From: Dactylosporangium aurantiacum
Lineage (GTDB): Bacteria; Actinomycetota; Actinomycetes; Mycobacteriales; Micromonosporaceae
NCBI RefSeq assembly: GCF_000716715.1
Contig: NZ_JNYJ01000101.1
Span: 1 to 14,754 of the forward strand
Direction of reading: 5' to 3'
DNA: 14,754 nucleotides
The position numbers and the translations under genes were made by a program. How positions within the stretch are numbered: the first letter of the stretch is position 1; the number at the start of each line of letters is the position of its first letter. Below the pieces are notes generated by a model. It was not told the DNA's origin, made no database searches, and worked only from the letters and a program-made list of their open reading frames with translations. Positions 6,377-14,271 of the stretch are shown here, one piece after another.

Positions 6377-6707
6377 GCGGGGCCCACGGACGCCCCGGCT
6401 GACTCGCGGCTCGGGCGAATACGGTCGGCAGCTGCGCCGACAGCGCGTTGACAATCCGGCCTGGCGCTTGGACCAAGCAGGGAATCGACGTTGGCCCGCA
6501 CATCGAAGACGTTTTGCGCACCCGGGACATGGCTAGGTGACGGTGTGCCAGAGGCCCGGCGGGTGGGGGAGGACGTCTGGCGGTCGGCACGGCTGCGAGT
6601 GACTCCTACCGGACCACTGCCTTCCGCAGCACGGCAGCAGCCGTGCCGACGTCCACCCGTGCGGCGTGAACACCTGGCCTGTTGCCGCAGCACCGTGTGC
6701 CGGGTGC
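6377..6707. other. Gap between convergent DUF4235 and ZIP genes
   Basis: No gene is recognised in 331 bases. Open frames exist on both strands but look like shadows of GC-rich DNA. The only structure seen is the long inverted repeat at 6583-6650. Confidence 0.5.
6583..6650. repeat. 14-bp perfect inverted repeat between convergent genes
   Basis: GTCGGCACGGCTGC (6583-6596) and its exact complement GCAGCCGTGCCGAC (6637-6650) enclose a 40-base loop. Further pairing of GGACGTC-like flanks is possible with a small bulge. It lies 58 bases beyond the ZIP stop codon and could be a bidirectional 3'-end structure for the operon. No T tract is present. Confidence 0.5.
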
Positions 6708-7436
6708 TCAGATCTGGCTGAGCAGGAACGCGGTGATGAACCCGAGACAGGTACTGAGCCCGACGACACTGCCGGCGTGCTCGTACGCCTCGGGCATCAT
6801 CGTGTCGGCGAGCATGGTGAGGATCGCCCCGGCCGCGAACGCCTGCGTGACGGCGACGACCTGCGGCGGTGCGCCGCCCAGCGCGGCGTAGCCGATCGCC
6901 GCCGCGGCCGCCGAGGCGACCGCGACGCCGGTCCACAGGCCGAGGATCCAGCGGGTGGAGTGGCCGGCACGGCGTAGACCGGTGGCGGCGGACAGCGACT
7001 CCGGCACGTTGGACAGGAACACCGCGGCAACGACGGCGACGCCGACGGAGCCGCCGCCGAGCAGCGACACACCGATCGCCACCGACTCCGGGATGCCGTC
7101 GAGCAGCGAGCCGAGCACGATCGCGCCCGCCGAGCCGGCGGCCTGCTGCCCGCCGGAGCGTTTGCGGTGCTGCCCGCCGCGCCGGTCGATGATCCAGTCG
7201 CCGATGAAGAACGCGAACGCGCCGCCGACAAGACCGGCGAGGACCGGCCAGCCGCCGCCGCGTTCGAACGCCTCCTCGGTCAGTTCGAACGCTAAAGCGC
7301 TGATCAGCACCCCGGCGCCGAACGCCATGACCAGCCCGATGCCGCGGGCGGCGGAGTGCCAGACCAGGCCGATCACGGCGCCGACGATGAGCGCGAGACC
7401 GCCGACGAAGCCCCACCAAGCCGCTTCCCACATCAT
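6708..7436 (-). CDS. ZIP family metal transporter
   Basis: A 242-residue membrane protein with about eight hydrophobic helices, the usual ZIP size, likely importing zinc or another divalent metal across the cell membrane. Key signatures are LLDGIPESVAIGVSL (D113-G-I-P-E117) and FLSNVPESLSAATG (N143-V-P-E146), the paired metal-site helices 4 and 5. A His-containing loop with RKRSGGQ lies between helices 3 and 4. The His residues usual in HNxPEG and HExPHE are replaced by Asp and Ser-Asn here. Two adjacent ATGs (7436, 7433) follow GGGAG; either may start. It is the last gene of the minus-strand operon, 16 bp after the NADH dehydrogenase gene. Zinc supply to the zinc-dependent dehydrogenase is a plausible link but is inferred. 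Confidence 0.88.
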   Translation of the reverse strand: MMWEAAWWGFVGGLALIVGAVIGLVWHSAARGIGLVMAFGAGVLISALAFELTEEAFERGGGWPVLAGLVGGAFAFFIGDWIIDRRGGQHRKRSGGQQAAGSAGAIVLGSLLDGIPESVAIGVSLLGGGSVGVAVVAAVFLSNVPESLSAATGLRRAGHSTRWILGLWTGVAVASAAAAAIGYAALGGAPPQVVAVTQAFAAGAILTMLADTMMPEAYEHAGSVVGLSTCLGFITAFLLSQI

Positions 7437-7452
7437 GATCTCCCGCGATGGT

Positions 7453-8760
7453 CTATGCGGGACGGGCGGCAGCCGGCCGTACCGTCCGGGTGTCCAGGAT
7501 GAGCTGTTGCTGGCGGCGCCCGCTGCCCAGGGTCCAGGCCCAGTTGGCGAGGACGCCGAGGCGGTTGGGCCAGCCGGTGAGGAAGGCCAGGTGGACGCCG
7601 GCCCAGGCGGCCTTGCCGAGCGGGCCGTGCAGGTGCAGGCCGCGGACGTCGGCGACCGCGTCGAACGGGCTGATGGTGGCCATGGTGCCCAGGTCCAGGT
7701 AGCGGAACAGGCCCGGATGCGGACCGCGGCCGAGCCGGTGGCTGATGACCTTGGCGACGTACCGGCCCTGCTGCAGCGCGGGCTCGGCGATGCCGGGCAG
7801 ATCGTGGACGTTGGCGAGGTCGCCGATCGCGAAGATCTCCGGGTGGCCGGGCACCGTGCAGTCGGGCCGAACCTTGATGCGGCCCTTGTGGTCTCTGGAG
7901 GCGCCGGCGTCCTCCGCGAGCTGGGCGGTGAGCGGCACCGGGGTGACGCCGGCGGCCCAGATCACGGTGGGCGTCGCGAGGCGCTGCGGATCGCCGCCGT
8001 GCGCGGACTGTAGGGTGATGCCGTGCTCGTCGATGTCGGCGGCGCTGTACCCGAGGCGGACGTCGACGCCGAGGTCGCGGAGCCGCCGGTGGGCGTGCCG
8101 GCGTAGCGGGTCCGGGAACGGGGCGAGCACGGCGTCGCCGTGCTCGGTCAGCACGATGCGCAGATGTGCGGGGTCCAGGTCGTGGAACTGGCCGCGCAGG
8201 GTGCGGCGGGCCAGGGCGGCGAGCTGCCCGGCGAGCTCGACGCCGGTGGGGCCGCCGCCGACGATGGCGAAGGTCAGCCAGCGGCGGCGGGCCTGTTCGT
8301 CGCGGCTCGCGGCGGCCGTCTCGAACGCGTGCAGCAGCCGGTCGCGCAGCTCGACCGCCTGCCGCAGCGTCTTCATCCCCGCCGCGACCGCCGCCCACTG
8401 GTCGTGGCCGAAGTAGTTGTCGGTCGCCCCGGCGGCCAGGACCAGGTGGTCGTAGCCGAGCCGCTGGGCGGTGCCGTCCGCGGCGGTCACGGTCACGGTC
8501 TGCGCGTGCGGGTTGACGGCGGTCGCCTCGCCGAGCAGGACGCGGGTGTTGCGCTGCTCGGCGAGGATCCGCCGCAGTGGCGGGGCGATGTCACCGGCCG
8601 GCAGCAGACCCGTGGCGACCTGGTACAGCAGCGGCCGGAACAGGTGATGGTTGGCGCGGTCGACGAGGACCACGTCGGCGGGCGCGCGGCGCAGCCCGCG
8701 GGCGGCCCGCAGCCCGGCGAACCCGCCACCGATGATGACGACCCGCTGGCGCGCGGTCAC
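7453..8760 (-). CDS. Type II NADH dehydrogenase-like FAD-dependent oxidoreductase
   Basis: This 435-residue flavoprotein is of the NDH-2 type, which passes electrons from NADH to membrane quinone without pumping protons. It has an FAD-binding RVVIIGGGFAGL at residues 6-17, HHLFRPLLYQVATG at 38-51, an NADH-binding FAIVGGGPTGVELAG at 164-178, IFAIGDLAN at 309-317 and the quinone-side ALQQGRYVA motif at 328-336. A C-terminal amphipathic, Trp-rich segment (FLTGWPNRLGVLANWAWTLG) should anchor it to the inner membrane face. GTG at 8760 is chosen because it gives the normal N-terminus and overlaps the TGA of the glucose dehydrogenase gene (GTGA), indicating coupled translation. Confidence 0.9.
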   Translation of the reverse strand: MTARQRVVIIGGGFAGLRAARGLRRAPADVVLVDRANHHLFRPLLYQVATGLLPAGDIAPPLRRILAEQRNTRVLLGEATAVNPHAQTVTVTAADGTAQRLGYDHLVLAAGATDNYFGHDQWAAVAAGMKTLRQAVELRDRLLHAFETAAASRDEQARRRWLTFAIVGGGPTGVELAGQLAALARRTLRGQFHDLDPAHLRIVLTEHGDAVLAPFPDPLRRHAHRRLRDLGVDVRLGYSAADIDEHGITLQSAHGGDPQRLATPTVIWAAGVTPVPLTAQLAEDAGASRDHKGRIKVRPDCTVPGHPEIFAIGDLANVHDLPGIAEPALQQGRYVAKVISHRLGRGPHPGLFRYLDLGTMATISPFDAVADVRGLHLHGPLGKAAWAGVHLAFLTGWPNRLGVLANWAWTLGSGRRQQQLILDTRTVRPAAARPA

Positions 8761-9818
8761 CGGTCGCTCCCATCGAGGGTGATGACGACCTTCACGTCGT
8801 CGCCGGACGCGGTGAACGCGTCCGCTGCCTGCTCCAGCGGCACCCTGCGGGTGATCAGTCGGCCGAGCCAGTCCAAGTCGGCCTTGGCGAGAGCGTCGGC
8901 CGCGGCGGTGTAATGGCTGAGGTTCGCGTTGACGGAGCCGATGACGACGTCGTTCTCCAGCACGATCTCCCGGTTGAGCCCGCCGCTGTCCACGGCGAGC
9001 CGATGCCCGGGCGAGGACACGCCGGTAAGACACACGATGCCGTAGGCGGCGGTGCCCGACAGCGCGCCGAACACCACCGGTCCGGCGCCGGTGCACTCGA
9101 TGACGACGTCGGGTCGCACGCCGGACATGACCTCGCCGATCGGTTCGTGGTGGTACATCGCGCCGAGGTCGTGCACGAGGCCGGGTTTCGGGCCGGCGGT
9201 GACCTGGTCGAGCACGTGCACGTCGAGGCCGCGCTGGGCGCTGAGGAGTGCGGCGAGCAGCCCGATCGGTCCGGCGCCGGTGACGAGCACGGTCCGCGGC
9301 GCGAACCAGGCGCGGGTGCCGACCTTCTCGATCTCGTCCCAGGCCTTCGCGACCACGCTCGCCGGCTCCAAGAGGATGCCGACGTGGGCGAGGCGCGGGT
9401 CGAGTTTTACCGCGTAGTCCGTCTCGACGGTCCAGGATTCGCTGGCATACCCGTCGAGCTGTTTGATGCCCCGTTCGGTGTAGCGGCCGTTGCGGCACAT
9501 GTCGAACTGTCCGTGCGCGCAGGCGCCGCACGGCACCGGGTCCGGGCGACGGACCACGCCGACGACGAGGTCGCCGAGCGTGAAGCCGCTGCCGGGCGGC
9601 GCGTGCCGGACCCGGCCGAGGGATTCGTGGCCGATGACGAGCCGCTCCCGGTCCGGCGGCGCCCATCCGTACAGGCCGGCGGCGATCTCCTTGTCGGTGC
9701 CGCACACACCGACGGTGAGGCCGTCGACGAGCAGCTCGTCGTCGCCGGGCCGGGGGTCCGGCACGTCGGTGACGGCCAGGGAGCGGGCCTGTTGCGGGAT
9801 GACGGTCAGGGCACGCAT
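8757..9818 (-). CDS. Zinc-dependent glucose 1-dehydrogenase (medium-chain dehydrogenase family)
   Basis: A 353-residue MDR-family enzyme resembling archaeal-type glucose dehydrogenase, which oxidises glucose to gluconolactone with NAD(P)+. Catalytic zinc residues appear as C39 in GVCGTDKEI, H64-E65 in VIGHESLGRV and E151 in LLEPASVVAKAW. The structural zinc lobe is PCGACAHGQFDMC (C97, C100, C108). The coenzyme fold has GAGPIG at 181-186, followed by HVLDQVT. The GTDKEI and GHESLG segments favour glucose dehydrogenase over general alcohol dehydrogenase. ATG 9818 has GGAGGTGAG upstream, lying inside the end of the GH15 gene; the genes overlap by 13 bp. NAD+ or NADP+ preference cannot be read with certainty. 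Confidence 0.85.
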   Translation of the reverse strand: MRALTVIPQQARSLAVTDVPDPRPGDDELLVDGLTVGVCGTDKEIAAGLYGWAPPDRERLVIGHESLGRVRHAPPGSGFTLGDLVVGVVRRPDPVPCGACAHGQFDMCRNGRYTERGIKQLDGYASESWTVETDYAVKLDPRLAHVGILLEPASVVAKAWDEIEKVGTRAWFAPRTVLVTGAGPIGLLAALLSAQRGLDVHVLDQVTAGPKPGLVHDLGAMYHHEPIGEVMSGVRPDVVIECTGAGPVVFGALSGTAAYGIVCLTGVSSPGHRLAVDSGGLNREIVLENDVVIGSVNANLSHYTAAADALAKADLDWLGRLITRRVPLEQAADAFTASGDDVKVVITLDGSDR

Positions 9819-11608
9819 GCGGTGCTCACCTCCGACGAGGGCGCGGTGGATGACAGATGACGGGCGGAGTTGACCAGCCCGACGTGGCTGAACGCCTGCG
9901 GGGTGTTGCCCAGCTGCCGGCCGGTGGCCGGGTCGTACTCCTCGGCGAGCAGGCCGAGGTCGTTGCGCAGGCCGAGCAGCCGCTCGAACAGCCGCTCCGC
10001 CTCGTCGTGCCGGCCGATGCCGGCCAGCGCGTCGGCGAGCCAGAAGCTGCAGGTGACGAACGCGCCTTCGGTGCCGGGCAGCCCGTCGACGAGGTCGCCG
10101 GCCTGCGGGCGGTACCGCAGCAGGAACCCGTCGACGCACAGCTCCCGGCGGACCGCGTCGACGGTGCCGGCGACCCGCGGATCGGACCACGGCAGGAACC
10201 CGTACCGGGGGAGCAGCAGCAATGCCGCGTCGAGTCCTTGCGAGCCGTAGAACTGGGTGAACGTGCCGCGGTCCGGGTCGAAACCGCGCTCGCACACGTC
10301 GCGGTGGATCCAGTCGCGGACGGCGCGCCACCGCTGCACCGGCCCGTCCAGGCCGGAGTCCAGCACCGCCCGGACGGCGCGGTCCAGGCCGACCCACGCC
10401 ATGACCTTGGAGTGCACGAACTGCCGCCGGTCGCCGCGGACCTCCCACAGCCCGTTGTCCGGTTCGGCCCAGTGGCCCTCGAGGTAGTCCAGCAGCGCGC
10501 GCTGCAGGTCCCAGGCGTCCTCGTCCGGGGCGATACCGGCCTGACGGGCCAGGTGCAGTCCGTCGAGGGTCTCGCCCCACACGTCCAGCTGGAACTGCCC
10601 GGAGGCGGCGTTGCCGATCCGTACCGGCGCGGCGCCCTCGTAACCGGGCAGCCAGTTCAGGGTCAGCTCGGTGAGTCGTCGGGTGCCGTCGATGCCGTAC
10701 ATGATCTGCAGGTCGGCGGGGTCGCCGGCGGCGGCGCGCAGCAGCCATTCCCGCCACGCCCGCGCCTCGGCGACGAACCCGGTGCCGAGCAGCGCCTGCA
10801 GAGTGAGCGTGGCGTCGCGCAGCCAGCAGAACCGGTAGTCCCAGTTGCGTGGACCGCCCCACTGCTCCGGCAGCGATGTGGTGGCGGCCGCGACGATCCC
10901 GCCGGTCGGCGCGTAGGTGAGCGCCTTGAGTGTCACCAGTGACCGGCGGACGGCCTCCTGCCAACCGCCGGTGTACCGGAAACGGCTCATCCAGTGCGAC
11001 CAGAACGCCTCGGTGTCGGCGAGTGCCTGCACCGCGTCGGCGGGGCGGGGCTTCGGTTCGTGCGACGGCCGGTACGTGAGTACGAACGGCACCCGCTCAC
11101 CGGCGGCGACCTCGAAGTCGGCGTAGGTGGTGAAGTCCTCGCCACGCAGCGGCACCGGCGTGTGCAGCCAGGCCGCGTCCGGTCCGGCGACCGCGGCGAG
11201 CTGCCCGTCGTGGTGGCGCACCCACGGCACGATCCGGCCGTAGTCGAACCGCAGCCGCAACGCCATGCGCACCGGCACCCGGCCGGTGACGCCCTCGACG
11301 ACCCGGACCACGTCGGCAGCCTCGCCGCGCGGCGGCATGCAGTCCACCACCCGCACGGTGCCGTCCGGCGTGTCCCACTCCGTCTCCAGGATCAGGGAGT
11401 CACCGCGGTAGCGGCGGCGCGTCGCCGGCCCACCGGCGGCCGGGGCGAGCCGCCAGTACCCGTGCCGGTCGTCGCCGAGCAACGCGGCGAAGCAGGCCGG
11501 TGCGTCGAAGCGGGGCAGGCACAACCAGTCGATGGAGCCGTCCCGGCCGACCAGCGCCGCCGTGTGCAGGTCGCCGAGCAGCCCGTAGTCCTCGATCCGC
11601 GACACCAC
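9806..11608 (-). CDS. Glycoside hydrolase family 15 protein (glucoamylase or trehalase type)
   Basis: This 600-residue protein has no signal peptide, so it acts in the cytoplasm. The N-terminal beta domain opens with SRIEDYGLLGDLHTAALVGR then SIDWLCLPRFD. The (alpha/alpha)6 catalytic barrel carries NWDYRFCWLRDATLTL (255-270), DNGLWEVRG (384-392) and LLAEEYDPATGRQLGNTPQA (553-572). E389 and E556/E557 are the likely acid and base by family position. Members release glucose from alpha-glucans, or split trehalose in mycobacteria; the substrate cannot be told here. GTG codons at 11608 and 11605 follow GAGGAGG and give the family N-terminus; upstream ATGs lie in the promoter region. It is the first gene of the operon and divergent from a MarR regulator. 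Confidence 0.9.
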   Translation of the reverse strand: MVSRIEDYGLLGDLHTAALVGRDGSIDWLCLPRFDAPACFAALLGDDRHGYWRLAPAAGGPATRRRYRGDSLILETEWDTPDGTVRVVDCMPPRGEAADVVRVVEGVTGRVPVRMALRLRFDYGRIVPWVRHHDGQLAAVAGPDAAWLHTPVPLRGEDFTTYADFEVAAGERVPFVLTYRPSHEPKPRPADAVQALADTEAFWSHWMSRFRYTGGWQEAVRRSLVTLKALTYAPTGGIVAAATTSLPEQWGGPRNWDYRFCWLRDATLTLQALLGTGFVAEARAWREWLLRAAAGDPADLQIMYGIDGTRRLTELTLNWLPGYEGAAPVRIGNAASGQFQLDVWGETLDGLHLARQAGIAPDEDAWDLQRALLDYLEGHWAEPDNGLWEVRGDRRQFVHSKVMAWVGLDRAVRAVLDSGLDGPVQRWRAVRDWIHRDVCERGFDPDRGTFTQFYGSQGLDAALLLLPRYGFLPWSDPRVAGTVDAVRRELCVDGFLLRYRPQAGDLVDGLPGTEGAFVTCSFWLADALAGIGRHDEAERLFERLLGLRNDLGLLAEEYDPATGRQLGNTPQAFSHVGLVNSARHLSSTAPSSEVSTACVP

Positions 11609-11651
11609 CGCCGCCCTCCTCGCTCGCGAGCCGATTGATGTCCGCATACCC

Positions 11652-11679
11652 GTGCATCGTGCATCCATGCGTTGTGCAT
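11652..11679. promoter_or_regulatory. GTGCAT repeat cluster between the GH15 and MarR genes
   Basis: GTGCAT occurs three times (11652-11657, 11659-11664, 11674-11679), and GCAT-CC-ATGC (11661-11670) forms a short dyad within it. The cluster sits midway in the 101-bp divergent intergenic region and is the best candidate for binding of the adjacent MarR protein. No clear -10 box was found. Confidence 0.45.
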
Positions 11680-11709
11680 GAAATCTGGTTCGCGGGGCAT
11701 GTTGGGCTT

Positions 11710-12225
11710 GTGACCGCACCCGACGCGGCGCCCGCCGGCGTCGACACCGACCTCGTCGAGGCGTTCCTGACCGCCAGCCGGGTCCTCGTCGCCGTCGCCG
11801 TGCGGTCCCTCAGCTCCTACGACGCGGACATCAGCCTCCCGCAGCACCGCGCCCTGGTGCTGCTCGCCGCCCACGGCCCGCAACGCATGACCGACCTCGC
11901 CGAGTTGCTCGACGTCAACAGCTCCACCGCCACGCGCCACTGCGACCGGCTGCAGCAGCGCGGCCTCGTCCAGCGCGCCCCCGCCGTCGACGACCGCCGC
12001 GCGGTGCAGGTGTCACTCACCCCCGCCGGCCGCCGGCTGGTCCGGCGCGTCACCGACGCCCGCCGCCGCGAGATCAGCCGAATCCTGAACGCCATGCCGG
12101 CGAGCGAACGACCGTCGCTGCTGGCCGCCCTGCAGTCGTTCGCCGGCGCCGCCGGTGAGGTCCCGGACCAGCACTGGACGCTCGGCTGGGGCACCGACCG
12201 GTCACTGGCAAACCTCGACCCGTAA
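11710..12225 (+). CDS. MarR family transcriptional regulator
   Basis: A 171-residue winged-helix regulator. Residues 12-40 form the dimer helix region. LPQHRALVLLAAHG (43-56) leads into the recognition part RMTDLAELLDVNSSTATRHC (59-78) with DRLQQRGLVQR. The wing is DDRRAVQVSLTPAG. C-terminal helices close the dimer interface. GTG 11710 is taken as start because it directly precedes the conserved region and leaves a normal divergent promoter gap; the ribosome site is weak. Divergence from the GH15-led operon suggests it controls that operon and itself, probably through the GTGCAT cluster. Its ligand is unknown. Confidence 0.88.
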   Translation: MTAPDAAPAGVDTDLVEAFLTASRVLVAVAVRSLSSYDADISLPQHRALVLLAAHGPQRMTDLAELLDVNSSTATRHCDRLQQRGLVQRAPAVDDRRAVQVSLTPAGRRLVRRVTDARRREISRILNAMPASERPSLLAALQSFAGAAGEVPDQHWTLGWGTDRSLANLDP

Positions 12226-12232
12226 GGGGGTG

Positions 12233-12253
12233 TCTCAGTTGGCGATGCTGAGA
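12233..12253. repeat. Weak hairpin after the MarR gene
   Basis: TCTCAG (12233-12238) and CTGAGA (12248-12253) form a 6-bp stem 8 bases after the MarR stop codon. There is no T tract. The remaining bases up to 12486 show no recognised gene. Confidence 0.25.
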
Positions 12254-12486
12254 ACCGCTCGGGGTTCCTGACCCGTGCCGGTGCGGCCGCCAGATCGAAA
12301 CGTTCATCGCGCTCGGCGTCCTCGACCGGCAGTCGCTGCCGCTGCCCCGGCACCCGCAGACACCGGGCGGCCCCGAGCCCCGGGCCGACTCGATGCCGTC
12401 GCCGACCAGATCGACACAGCCCTCGTCATGGGGAGCAGCGGGCGGCCGGAACGTTACCGATGTGTCCGCGGGGGCAAGGGGAGCCG

Positions 12487-13392
12487 GTGGGTACATTCTT
12501 CGAGCTCCTCCGGGACACCGACAGTCTGGTCGGCCGGTTGGTCACCACGGTCGTGATGATCGTGCTGGCAGTGCCGGTGGCCGTGGTGGCGGGCCGGTTG
12601 GTGTCACGGCGGTCTGGGGATCCGTACAACCGGTACTACCTGCGCAAGGCGGTCCACTACGGTGTTGCGGTCGTGCTGGTGATCGCGTTGGCGGTGGTGT
12701 GGCGGCCGTTCGCCGGACGCATCGGGGTGGTGCTCGGTCTGGCCGCTGCCGGGGTGGCGTTCGCGATGCAGGACGTGATCGGTGCGGTGGCGGGTTGGGT
12801 GAGCATCCTGACCGGGCGGCAGTTCCGGGTCGGTGATCGGGTACAGATGGGCGGGGTGCACGGTGACGTGCTGGACATCTCTCCGCTGCGGACGAAGATC
12901 CTGGAGATCGGTTCGGCGAGGTCGGAGACCTCGTGGGTGCGGGGGCGGCAGTACACGGGCCGGGTGGTGTCGGTGTCGAACAAGGCGATCTTCAGCGAGC
13001 CGGTGTACAACAGCACCGCTGCCCTGGATTACTTGTGGGAAGAGCTGACCGTGCCGGTGCGCCACGGTGACGACTGGCGGCTGGCCGAGCGTATCCTGCG
13101 GGAGGAGGCGCAATGGGCGTCATCGTCTCAGGGCGCGCGGGAGGCGATCGAGCAGATGCGCCGCCGGTACCCGGTGGGACGGGCGGACGTGGAGCCGCGG
13201 GTGTTCGTGCGGATCACCGATGACTGGGTGGAACTGGCCGCCCGGTTCGTGGTGCAGGTGCGCAACGCCCGAGCGGTAAAGGACGACATGTCCCGGCGGG
13301 TACTGGACCGGTTCGTCGCCGAGGGCATCGCTGTAGCCTCGGCGACGCAGGAGGTTACCGTGCGGTCTGAACCGGACGATGGCCGGTCCTGA
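12487..13392 (+). CDS. MscS family mechanosensitive ion channel protein
   Basis: A 301-residue membrane protein of the small-conductance mechanosensitive channel superfamily. Helix 1 spans about 18-38 and helix 2 about 55-72. The pore helix region 79-104 contains VVLGLAAAGVAFAMQDVIGA, followed by the diagnostic beta-domain entry TGRQFRVGDRVQMGGVHGDV and VSVSNKAIFSEPVYN. A C-terminal soluble domain completes it. The conserved Gly/Ala pattern of the pore helix is kept, so it looks functional; likely roles are osmotic release of solutes or ion leak. GTG 12487 follows AAGGGGAG closely. An in-frame ATG at 12460 is possible but has no ribosome site. Confidence 0.85.
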   Translation: MGTFFELLRDTDSLVGRLVTTVVMIVLAVPVAVVAGRLVSRRSGDPYNRYYLRKAVHYGVAVVLVIALAVVWRPFAGRIGVVLGLAAAGVAFAMQDVIGAVAGWVSILTGRQFRVGDRVQMGGVHGDVLDISPLRTKILEIGSARSETSWVRGRQYTGRVVSVSNKAIFSEPVYNSTAALDYLWEELTVPVRHGDDWRLAERILREEAQWASSSQGAREAIEQMRRRYPVGRADVEPRVFVRITDDWVELAARFVVQVRNARAVKDDMSRRVLDRFVAEGIAVASATQEVTVRSEPDDGRS

Positions 13393-13878
13393 ACGTGACG
13401 GCAGGATCTCGACCCTGCGCTGCTCCAGCACCCGCCGCACCCCGGCGGTGACAGCGGCGGCGAGCGCGACGATACCGGCGGTGAGCGCGGCGCCGGCCGG
13501 TCCGTGCCGGCCGGTCCGCGGCGGTCCGGAGCGAGCCGGTCGAACAGCCGGGTCAGGTGGCCGAGGACCGCTCGCTGTGGCGCGGCGAGCCATACGTCGC
13601 AGGCGACCGGCTCCGGCGAAGCGTGCCACGCCCGGCAGGTGGCCGATGACGCCCAGCAGCGGACCGGCCACGGCACGGCTGCGGTCCCGTGCCAGTGCCT
13701 GACCGGCGGTGAGCGTCGGCGATCGCAGTGCATAGGCTGTGTTCGTCGTTGGCCGGGTGGGCCCGGTGCCGGATGATGCCGGACGGGTCGACCAGGTGGG
13801 CGGAGTTGGGTTGACCGATGAGTCAACTCCGGCGGGTGGCTCAACGCGCGGCGCCGCGGGCCATGTGGGCGGCTTCCC
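13393..13878. other. Coding-like stretch with no recognised gene
   Basis: The minus strand shows protein-like pieces in different frames: LVDPSGIIRHRAHPANDEHS (about 13740-13800), GPLLGVIGHLPGVARFAGAG (about 13610-13670), VLGHLTRLFDRLAP (about 13530-13575) and a hydrophobic AALTAGIVALAAAVTAGVRR (about 13430-13490). They may be one decayed membrane-associated gene or chance open frames in GC-rich DNA. I cannot assign a family. The open frame ending at 13120 runs antisense into the MscS gene, so its annotated-looking 3' half is not credible. Confidence 0.3.
13802..13830. repeat. Inverted repeat downstream of the DUF1330 gene
   Basis: GGAGTTG (13802-13808) pairs with CAACTCC (13824-13830). An alternative inner stem is GTTGAC (13810-13815) with GTCAAC (13822-13827). 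It lies about 50 bases beyond the DUF1330 stop codon on the minus strand. It could be a 3'-end hairpin or a binding site. Confidence 0.35.
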
Positions 13879-14259
13879 TCAGCCGCCGCCCCATGGGGCC
13901 GTCGGCTGCAGGACCGCTTCCCGCAGCGCACGGCTGCGCAGGCGGGTGATCTGCCGGTAATCGGGATCGGCGACCATCTGGCTGAAGGCGCGCCGGGACG
14001 GGTACCGCACGAGCAGCACCGCGTCCCACTCCTGCCCGGCCTCGGCGACCAGTGGCGTGTCGCCGTTGCCGGCGTAGATGACCTCGACGCCGTACCGGGG
14101 CGCGAACGTCTGGCTGAACTCCCGGCTGTACTGCCGGTAGAGCTCCCGCCCGCCTTCGGCGAATCGGAGCAGGTTGAGCATGACGACTGGACCGTCGTCA
14201 CCGGCCGGGTCGCCGGCCAGGAACTCCGCGAGGCGCTGCTCCGACGGGTCAACGGCCAT
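13879..14259 (-). CDS. DUF1330 domain-containing protein
   Basis: This 126-residue protein has a DUF1330 (dimeric alpha/beta barrel) pattern. GPVVMLNLLRFAEGGRELYR is the first strand and loop. Then come VEVIYAGNGDTPL and EWDAVLLVRYPSRRAFSQMV, with the family's conserved Y-P-S-R-x-A-F motif, and DPDYRQITRLRSRALREAVL. The fold resembles EthD/ABM-type small enzymes, but the reaction is unknown. ATG 14259 is chosen over 14271 because GGAG lies at the right distance before it and nothing precedes the other. No operon partner is visible; the neighbouring stretches on both sides lack recognised genes. Confidence 0.85.
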   Translation of the reverse strand: MAVDPSEQRLAEFLAGDPAGDDGPVVMLNLLRFAEGGRELYRQYSREFSQTFAPRYGVEVIYAGNGDTPLVAEAGQEWDAVLLVRYPSRRAFSQMVADPDYRQITRLRSRALREAVLQPTAPWGGG

Positions 14260-14271
14260 GGTGCACTCCAT

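Noticed and set aside
5278..7431. Very long open frame on the minus strand (about 717 codons)
   Set aside because: Its product is Arg/Ala/Pro-rich low-complexity sequence and lies across the ZIP gene in another frame, the DUF4235 gene and the Usp relic. It is an artefact of high GC.
9819..10964. Upstream extension of the glucose dehydrogenase frame
   Set aside because: It is out of frame within the GH15 gene and has no family similarity; ATG 9818 with GGAGGTGAG gives the normal N-terminus.
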